DNA from: an uncultured Clostridia bacterium
Lineage (GTDB): Bacteria > Bacillota > Clostridia > Christensenellales > Aristaeellaceae
Direction: 5' to 3'
DNA: 10,203 bases
NCBI GenBank assembly: GCA_934615145.1
Contig: CAKTTM010000047.1
Span: 1 to 10,203 of the forward strand
Numbering within the stretch: the stretch's first letter is position 1; every line of letters starts with the position of its first letter. Shown here piece after piece: positions 5,786 to 10,203 of the stretch. A model generated the notes under the pieces. The model was given only the letters and a program-made list of their open reading frames with translations, searched no databases and was not told the origin of the DNA. The translations under genes were made by a program, and so were the position numbers.

Positions 5786-7486
5786 TCAGTGTATCTTACT
5801 CTTATCCAGCGAGTCCAGATACTTCTCGATCTCCGGCGTCACCTGGGCGATGCTGCCGGCCTCAAAGGGGCTCTTCAGCCCGGCCTCGGGCACCAGCTTT
5901 TTGAAGGGCACCAGGCCAGAGCGCTCGCAGACCGTCATATAGCTTTGCCAGGCGGCCTGGTGATCCTTCATGTCCCAGACCAGGTATTGCAGCGCGCAGA
6001 TCTGAGAGAGGGTGTAGTCCAGGTAGTAGAAGGGGTAGAGGTAGACATGCAGCTGCTTTTGCCAGCGGCCGCCGCGCTCGAGGAAGTCGTTGCCATCGTA
6101 GTCCAGCACCGGCATGAACTTCTTTTCGATCTCGCGGTACTTGGCCTTGCGCTGGGCGGGCGTGGCCTCGGGGTTTTCGTAGACCCACTCCTGCAGCTCG
6201 TCGATGCTGGCGCCATAGGGCAGGAAGTACAGCGCGTCCACCACGTGGGCGTAGTAGTACTTTTCCGTGTCTTCCTTAAAGAAACGCTCCATCCAGGGAT
6301 GGGTGAAGAACTCCATGCTCATCGAGTGGATCTCCGCCACCTCGCTGGTAAAATCGGTCAGCGCCCGCGGCCTGACGTCCCGCTGCAGCCAGCCTTGGAA
6401 GGCGTGACCGGCCTCATGGGTCAGCACATCGACATCGCCTGAGGTGCCGTTGAAGTTGGAAAAGATAAAGGGCACACCGTAGCGGGGCAGGAAGGTCATG
6501 TAGCCGCCGTTGGCCTTGCCGGGCTTGGTGGTCAGGTCCATCAGCTCCTGATCCACCATCATGTTGAAGAACTGCTCGGTCTGCGGCGACAGCGCCTTGT
6601 ACATGTCCTTGGCCTGCGCCACCATGTAGTCTTCCTCGCCCTTGGGGGTGGGGTTGCCAGAGAGGAACATCAGCGCCAGGTCGTAGTTTTTCATGTCGCT
6701 GATGCCGATGCGCTGCGCCTGCTCCTTGTAGAGCTTTTGCGCCAGCGGCACCACGGCGTCTACGATCTGCTGGCGGTAGACCTTGGCATCCCGCTGATCC
6801 CAGTCGGTGCGGCCCATGCGGGCGTAGGCCACGGGGATGAAGTTGTCAAAGCCCAGCTTGAGGCCGATCTGGTGGCGCAGCTTGACCAGCTTGTCATAGA
6901 TATCGTCCAGCTGTGTCTCCTGGCCCGCGATCCAGTCCCAGACAGCGCGGTTGGCGCGCCTGCGCATGTCGCGGTCGGGCGACTCCGCAAAGGGGATCAT
7001 GGCCGACAGATTGCGCTTCTCGCCTTCAAAGTCGATCTCGGCGGAGGCCATCAGCTTTTGATACTCGCTGCCAAGCTTGTTTTCCTCCACCAGCAGCGAC
7101 ACGATCTCTGGCTTGAAGACCTTCATCTGCACTTCCAGCTTTTCCAGCAGGTGCTCGCCATACTTGTCCGACACCACCTGCTTAAAGGGCGAGGCCAGCA
7201 GGATGCGGGTCAGCTCGCTGCCTATCTCCTGAAAGCGGGGGCTCTCTTCGTCGAATACATCCTGCTCCTTGGCGTAAAACTCATCCTTGGTGTTGATGGT
7301 GTAGCGGATGTGGGCCAGCGTGCCCTGGGTGGCCAGGTCGGCGCTGAGCTCGTCGAGCTTTGCGATTCCTTCCAGCAGCGTCTGCGCGCTGTCCGCCTCC
7401 TCCATCTGCTTGAGCAGGCCCTTCATCTGCTGGAAAAGCGCCTCAAAGTCCGGCCGCTCGTAGCGCATATCGGTAAATTTGGTCAT
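5786..7486 (-). CDS. M3-family zinc oligoendopeptidase (PepF-like)
   Basis: This cytoplasmic metallopeptidase should cut short peptides internally. Its 566 residues match the oligoendopeptidase group within family M3 (COG1164). The zinc site is HEAGH, with H357 and H361 as ligands and E358 as catalytic base. The third ligand is most likely E385 in AEIHSMSMEFF, at the same spacing as in PepF (AEVAS...E). The N-terminal two thirds is helical, as expected for the lid domain, and there is no signal peptide. The ATG at 7486 is preceded by AAAGGA and AGGAC stretches. The longer frame from 7615 would cover the promoter, so I rejected it. The gene is divergent from the NAGPA gene and has its own promoter. 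Likely roles are peptide turnover and nutrition. The exact cleavage preference cannot be read from the sequence. Confidence 0.92.
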   Translation of the reverse strand: MTKFTDMRYERPDFEALFQQMKGLLKQMEEADSAQTLLEGIAKLDELSADLATQGTLAHIRYTINTKDEFYAKEQDVFDEESPRFQEIGSELTRILLASPFKQVVSDKYGEHLLEKLEVQMKVFKPEIVSLLVEENKLGSEYQKLMASAEIDFEGEKRNLSAMIPFAESPDRDMRRRANRAVWDWIAGQETQLDDIYDKLVKLRHQIGLKLGFDNFIPVAYARMGRTDWDQRDAKVYRQQIVDAVVPLAQKLYKEQAQRIGISDMKNYDLALMFLSGNPTPKGEEDYMVAQAKDMYKALSPQTEQFFNMMVDQELMDLTTKPGKANGGYMTFLPRYGVPFIFSNFNGTSGDVDVLTHEAGHAFQGWLQRDVRPRALTDFTSEVAEIHSMSMEFFTHPWMERFFKEDTEKYYYAHVVDALYFLPYGASIDELQEWVYENPEATPAQRKAKYREIEKKFMPVLDYDGNDFLERGGRWQKQLHVYLYPFYYLDYTLSQICALQYLVWDMKDHQAAWQSYMTVCERSGLVPFKKLVPEAGLKSPFEAGSIAQVTPEIEKYLDSLDKSKIH

Positions 7487-7531
7487 CTGTCCTGTCCTTT
7501 CTGTCTGCCGTGATGGGCAATTGTCTACCCC

Positions 7532-7560
7532 AGTGTATACCCTTTTGCCCCTCATCTCAA
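7532..7560 (-). promoter_or_regulatory. Predicted promoter of the M3 peptidase gene
   Basis: TTGAGA (7560-7555, 5 of 6) and TACACT (7537-7532, 4 of 6) lie 17 bp apart on the minus strand. They would give a leader of about 40 nt before the ATG at 7486. It is back to back with the rightward promoter at 7568-7597, with 7 bp between the two -35 boxes. Confidence 0.5.
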
Positions 7561-7567
7561 GCCGGGA

Positions 7568-7597
7568 TTGACAACAAAGCGCCGCAGCCCTTAGCAT
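7568..7597 (+). promoter_or_regulatory. Predicted promoter of the NAGPA-family gene
   Basis: A consensus TTGACA (7568-7573) is followed after 18 bp by TAGCAT (7592-7597, 4 of 6). Transcription would start near 7604, about 39 nt before the ATG at 7643. Confidence 0.55.
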
Positions 7598-7642
7598 GGA
7601 GGCAACAAGCTGCACACCGACCGACCCAAGGGAGGTAGGATC

Positions 7643-8962
7643 ATGAATAGAGGCTTATCACGGGCGCTGGCCTGCCTGCTTGTCTGCCTGCTGCCCTGGG
7701 CAGCACTGGCGGCGCCCGGCTTTAGCGACTACGCGCTGCTGCGGGCGGAAAACCAGCGCCTGGCGGCCGGGCTGGACCTGTGGCGCTATGAGTTGATCAG
7801 CCGCAGCGACCCCGCGCGCCGACAGCTGCTGCATGTGCTGGCGCCAAAGCCGGAGGATAACCCGCGCCTGCGCTTTCGCGTCGTCAGCCGGGAGGGGCTG
7901 GTCAAGGGCCTGCAGCCCACCAGCCAGGGCATGGCCTGGCTGCAGCAGCAGGCGCCGGGGCTGCGCCCGCTTGCCGCGATCAATGGCGACTTTTTTGACA
8001 TGCGTGCGGGCGGCGCGCTGGGCCTGACGGTAGATGAGGGACGCCTCAAGCAAAGCGGCGAGTTTAGCCAAGGCTGGTCGCTGGGCTTTGACGCGCAGGG
8101 CAGGGCACGCATCGGGCAGCCGCGGCTGGATATGCGCTTGAGCGCGAAGAGACAGGGGCAGACCGTGGTAGCTGATGTCCCCATCGACGCGCTCAACGCC
8201 CTGCGGGCGGACATCGCGCCCGGACAGTCCACGCCGAACAACGCCTATCAGGCCCGGATGGACAACCACCTGGTGCTCTACACCAGCGACTATTACCGCG
8301 CCACCATGGCCCCGGACGGCGGCTATGAACTGCGGCTGGACACGGAGGACAGCCTCCGGCCGGACGCTGAGGTACAGGCCCGTGTCAGCGCCGTCCACAA
8401 GAGCGGCAAGGTGACGGTGGCCGGCACAGCGGCCATCCCCCAGGGCATGCCGCTGGGCAAGGGCCACATGGCGCTGTCGGCCACCGGGCCCGCGGCAGAG
8501 CCTCTGCGCGGGCTGAGGCTGGGCGACCAGGTCAGCATCCGCGCCGATTTAAGCCCTGACTGGTCGGACTTGCCCACCATCCTGGGCGGCGGCAGGCCCG
8601 ACGGCGGGCCGCTGCTGGTCAAGGACGGCCATATCCAGCCGGAACATCCAGAAGTCGATGACTATCAATACTTCTACCCCAGTGCCCACGCCCGCACAGC
8701 CGCCGGCATCCGCCCGGACGGCAGTTTCTTCCTGCTGGTAGCTGAAGGCTATCAGCCCGGCATCGCGGAGGGCCTCAGCGTAGCCGAACTGGCGCAAATC
8801 ATGATCGACCTGGGCGCCGACATCGCCCTCAACCTGGACGGCGGCCCCTCCAGCACGCTGGCGCTGCCCACGCAGGGCGGCTTTGCTGCCGTCACCAGCC
8901 CCGGCCGCCGGGGCGAGACCGCGGTGGGGAACAGCCTAGTGATCTGTGAAGAAGGCCCCTGA
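7643..8962 (+). CDS. Secreted phosphodiester glycosidase (NAGPA) family protein
   Basis: The 439-residue protein starts with a Sec signal peptide of about 23 residues (MNRGLSRALACLLVCLLPWAALA), so it acts outside the cytoplasmic membrane. It carries the marks of the NAGPA domain (named for the uncovering enzyme that removes GlcNAc from phosphodiesters; COG4632 in bacteria): AINGDFF around N114, HARTAAGIRPDG around R351, NLDGGPSST at 397-405 and VGNSLVI near the end. Between the first and second motifs are about 230 residues, much more than the core domain needs, so a beta-rich insert is likely. Bacterial members are linked to exopolysaccharide or cell-wall glycan processing, but the substrate is unknown. 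The ATG at 7643 follows GGGAGG by 8 nt. GC is very high (47 of 60 bases in line 8581-8640), unlike the AT-rich genes to the right. Confidence 0.9.
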   Translation: MNRGLSRALACLLVCLLPWAALAAPGFSDYALLRAENQRLAAGLDLWRYELISRSDPARRQLLHVLAPKPEDNPRLRFRVVSREGLVKGLQPTSQGMAWLQQQAPGLRPLAAINGDFFDMRAGGALGLTVDEGRLKQSGEFSQGWSLGFDAQGRARIGQPRLDMRLSAKRQGQTVVADVPIDALNALRADIAPGQSTPNNAYQARMDNHLVLYTSDYYRATMAPDGGYELRLDTEDSLRPDAEVQARVSAVHKSGKVTVAGTAAIPQGMPLGKGHMALSATGPAAEPLRGLRLGDQVSIRADLSPDWSDLPTILGGGRPDGGPLLVKDGHIQPEHPEVDDYQYFYPSAHARTAAGIRPDGSFFLLVAEGYQPGIAEGLSVAELAQIMIDLGADIALNLDGGPSSTLALPTQGGFAAVTSPGRRGETAVGNSLVICEEGP

Positions 8963-8970
8963 GGCGATGC

Positions 8971-9005
8971 ATTGAAAAAGGCGACCATCCGGCCGCCTTC
9001 TTGCT
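8971..9005. terminator. Bidirectional terminator between convergent genes
   Basis: AAGGCGACC (8978-8986) and GGCCGCCTT (8991-8999) form a 9-bp stem with one A-C mismatch and an ATCC loop. On the minus strand the stem is followed by TTTTTC (from the A run at 8975-8979), a good terminator for the small secreted-protein gene. On the plus strand TTCTTGCT follows, a weaker terminator for the NAGPA gene. Confidence 0.75.
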
Positions 9006-9022
9006 CCCATCTTCCACCCGTA

Positions 9023-9454
9023 TTACTTGAAGACGATGCCTGCAGATATGGTCAGAGTATGTGCATAGGGCAGTGCGAGCATATCTCCTTCCTCAATAGT
9101 GATATAGATGTTGTATGGATCTTCCGCCCTTTCAAACTCATACAACTTTGATGGCCAGTCATCTTCTGCGTCATGCACTGAGCGCAGCAAGACTATTCCA
9201 CTCTGTCCATCTGTACCAGCACCAGAAAGAACGTAGCTTGCTGGAGGTATGTCGCTGCCTCCAACATACTTTCCCATTTGGAGCAAAGCCGTACCTTCTA
9301 GGTGCCTTGTGACTATTTCATCCTGTACGCGTGCTAATAGAGCAATAATCTCCTCATTTGAGAGTGCATTTATGTCAAAACTCTCAGCACGAATGGGTGC
9401 TTGACATAAAGCAACCACACAGACAACGACAAATACCCCCAATAATCGTCTCAC
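9023..9454 (-). CDS. Small secreted protein with a VG-x-DIP repeat-like domain
   Basis: The 143-residue protein has a Sec signal peptide (MRRLLGVFVVVCVVALCQAPIRA, cleavage likely before E24) and no lipobox. A short helical segment follows (NALSNEEIIALLARVQDEIV). Then comes a beta-rich part: GKYVGGSDIPPASYVLSG, and later EEGDMLALPYAHTLTI. Clostridial secreted proteins often contain a similar module, consensus roughly 'G-x-Y-x-VG-x-DIP-AG-x-Y' followed by a '(D/E)G-x-x-L-x-L' strand. Its function is not known to me. The start is GTG at 9454, set by AAGGAGG 7 nt upstream. An upstream ATG (from 9470) overlaps that site and hits a stop after six codons. It is convergent with the NAGPA gene and shares its terminator. 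Surface or envelope attachment is a guess. Confidence 0.8.
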   Translation of the reverse strand: MRRLLGVFVVVCVVALCQAPIRAESFDINALSNEEIIALLARVQDEIVTRHLEGTALLQMGKYVGGSDIPPASYVLSGAGTDGQSGIVLLRSVHDAEDDWPSKLYEFERAEDPYNIYITIEEGDMLALPYAHTLTISAGIVFK

Positions 9455-9629
9455 CTTACAACCTCCTTCATCCCATTAGTTCTGTTATCCAGTAACATCA
9501 TACTGAAACTAATCCAACTCTTGTCTACGATAGCTAACAGAGCCTACCGATTCATCTCATATCATGATTCAGCGCGAAAATTACAGTCACTTTATTGAGG
9601 GCTGATGCCTAAGATAAGGAAATTGTGAA
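9455..9629. other. Divergent intergenic region, AT-rich
   Basis: This 175-bp gap separates two divergent gene starts. On the minus strand TATGAT (plus 9497-9502) could be a -10 box for the secreted-protein gene, but no good -35 box lies at 16-18 bp. On the plus strand I find no convincing promoter for the XRE gene. A short ATCATGAT palindrome is at 9561-9568. Nothing else stands out. Confidence 0.3.
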
Positions 9630-9875
9630 ATGAAATACAGTAGCGAATCGATTGGTCGGACTATTGCAGTGTTAAGGGAGAATAGGGAAATGTCTCAAGA
9701 AGTGTTGTCGGGCCTTGCCGGTATTGCGAGAAGCCATCTGTCAGTGATTGAGAACGGAAAGAAGTCGCCAAGCATCAGTACACTCAGCAGGATTAGTGAA
9801 GCTTTCGGTTTGCTCTTGAGTGATTTGTTTCGGATAATGGAATCGTGTTGGGCGGATACTGGAAGTGCTTCTTAG
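9630..9875 (+). CDS. Small XRE-family (Cro/CI-like) DNA-binding regulator
   Basis: The 81-residue protein is almost entirely one HTH_3 domain (about residues 8-67). VLRENREMSQEVLSGLAGIARSHLSVIENGKKSPSISTLSRISEAFGLLLSDLF shows the usual helix-turn-helix order: MSQEVLSGLAGI as helix 2, SHLSVIENG as the recognition helix, and the P-x-x-x-TL-x-x-I motif. No effector or dimerisation domain follows. The ATG at 9630 has AAGGA 9 nt upstream. It is followed after 91 bp by a membrane-protein gene on the same strand, which it may regulate. Its targets are unknown. Base composition is AT-rich, unlike the mgl and NAGPA genes, which is compatible with acquired DNA. Confidence 0.88.
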   Translation: MKYSSESIGRTIAVLRENREMSQEVLSGLAGIARSHLSVIENGKKSPSISTLSRISEAFGLLLSDLFRIMESCWADTGSAS

Positions 9876-9966
9876 ACCCATGGACAGAGCCTTCCGTTGC
9901 CTAATGATGAAGAGTTTGATAGAATTGAGATAGATAAGACAAAATACCAAAGAAGGAAATAGGGCC

Positions 9967-10203
9967 ATGACAAAAAGTGAAGCCTCCAAGAATAGTTTTC
10001 TGAATAGAAGGGTCAAACGCTTTAGTGAAAAGCACAATTTCGAAACCTCAACGGTTATGCGTGCCCTCATCCTTCTTCCAATAATGCTTCTCCTACTATC
10101 CAGCGGGATTATCGACTTGTCTGCCAGAATCTTCTTCACAACTTCAAGCAAGACCGTGGACTTCGGTTTGAGAAATATTGGTGAACTGGCAACTCAGGCC
10201 GGT
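9967..10203 (+). CDS. Membrane-anchored protein, N-terminal part, possible DUF4230
   Basis: The ATG at 9967 has AAGGA 9 nt upstream, and the frame is open for 79 codons to the window edge. The first 30 residues are polar and basic (MTKSEASKNSFLNRRVKRF). One hydrophobic segment follows (about 31-51, MRALILLPIMLLLLSSGIIDL), without a signal-peptidase motif. The rest (FTTSSKTVDFGLRNIGELATQAG) should be exported. That last stretch resembles the start of the DUF4230 domain ('...IGELATQ...'), a family of membrane-anchored proteins of unknown function. This match is from memory and rests on few residues. The gene continues beyond the window. Confidence 0.7.
   Translation, partial: MTKSEASKNSFLNRRVKRFSEKHNFETSTVMRALILLPIMLLLLSSGIIDLSARIFFTTSSKTVDFGLRNIGELATQAG

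Noticed and set aside
5720..7513. Plus-strand ORFs opposite the M3 peptidase
   Set aside because: Shadows of a gene with an intact HEAGH zinc site; low-complexity Leu/His/Gln composition.
7658..8467. Minus-strand ORF (269 codons) opposite the NAGPA gene
   Set aside because: High GC keeps antisense frames open; the plus-strand gene has signal peptide, family motifs, promoter and ribosome binding site.
9741..10151. Minus-strand ORF (136 codons) across the XRE gene and the next gene
   Set aside because: It overlaps two plus-strand genes that each have AAGGA sites and recognisable features, and its own peptide shows no motif.
1..10203. CRISPR array, insertion sequence, tRNA or rRNA gene, complete defence island
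   Set aside because: No regularly spaced repeats, transposase motifs, tRNA cloverleaf or rRNA sequence could be seen. One AlbA_2 gene and one XRE gene do not make a defence system.

Overview
The window suggests a moderately high-GC Firmicute of the Clostridia type. The signs are AGGAGG-type ribosome binding sites before most genes, sigma-A-like promoters, a secreted protein of the 'VG-x-DIP' kind common in Clostridia, and MglB and M3-peptidase sequences of clostridial flavour. A Christensenellales-like gut organism would fit, but this is an impression and was not tested by any search.

Layout from left to right. Positions 1-170 hold no convincing gene. They carry a GC-rich hairpin and a leftward promoter with a palindrome over its expected start point. 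From 4060 down to 167, on the minus strand, lies a complete galactose/glucose-type (mgl) ABC importer operon: promoter with tandem heptamer repeats, mglB (binding protein), a perfect 14-bp intercistronic hairpin, mglA (double ATPase), mglC (permease), and then a 56-residue single-span membrane protein whose start codon overlaps the mglC stop. A rho-independent terminator closes the operon. The binding protein captures sugar outside the membrane, the permease carries it through, and the ATPase powers the step. The tiny membrane protein is a candidate accessory subunit or regulator.

Upstream of the importer, on the same strand, are a 485-residue AlbA_2/Schlafen-like plus HATPase_c_4 protein (4241-5698), lower in GC than its flanks, and an M3-family oligoendopeptidase (5786-7486). 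Divergent from the peptidase is a secreted phosphodiester-glycosidase (NAGPA) family protein (7643-8962). A bidirectional hairpin terminator separates it from a convergent small secreted protein (9023-9454, GTG start).

The right end (from about 9000) is clearly AT-richer. It holds an 81-residue XRE-type regulator and the start of a membrane-anchored protein that resembles DUF4230 and runs off the window. Divergent promoters lie between the peptidase and NAGPA genes. I see no rRNA, tRNA, CRISPR array or insertion sequence. The most novel items are the mgl-coupled small membrane protein, the tandem repeats at the mglB promoter and the AlbA_2 protein. None of them amounts to a demonstrated new system.
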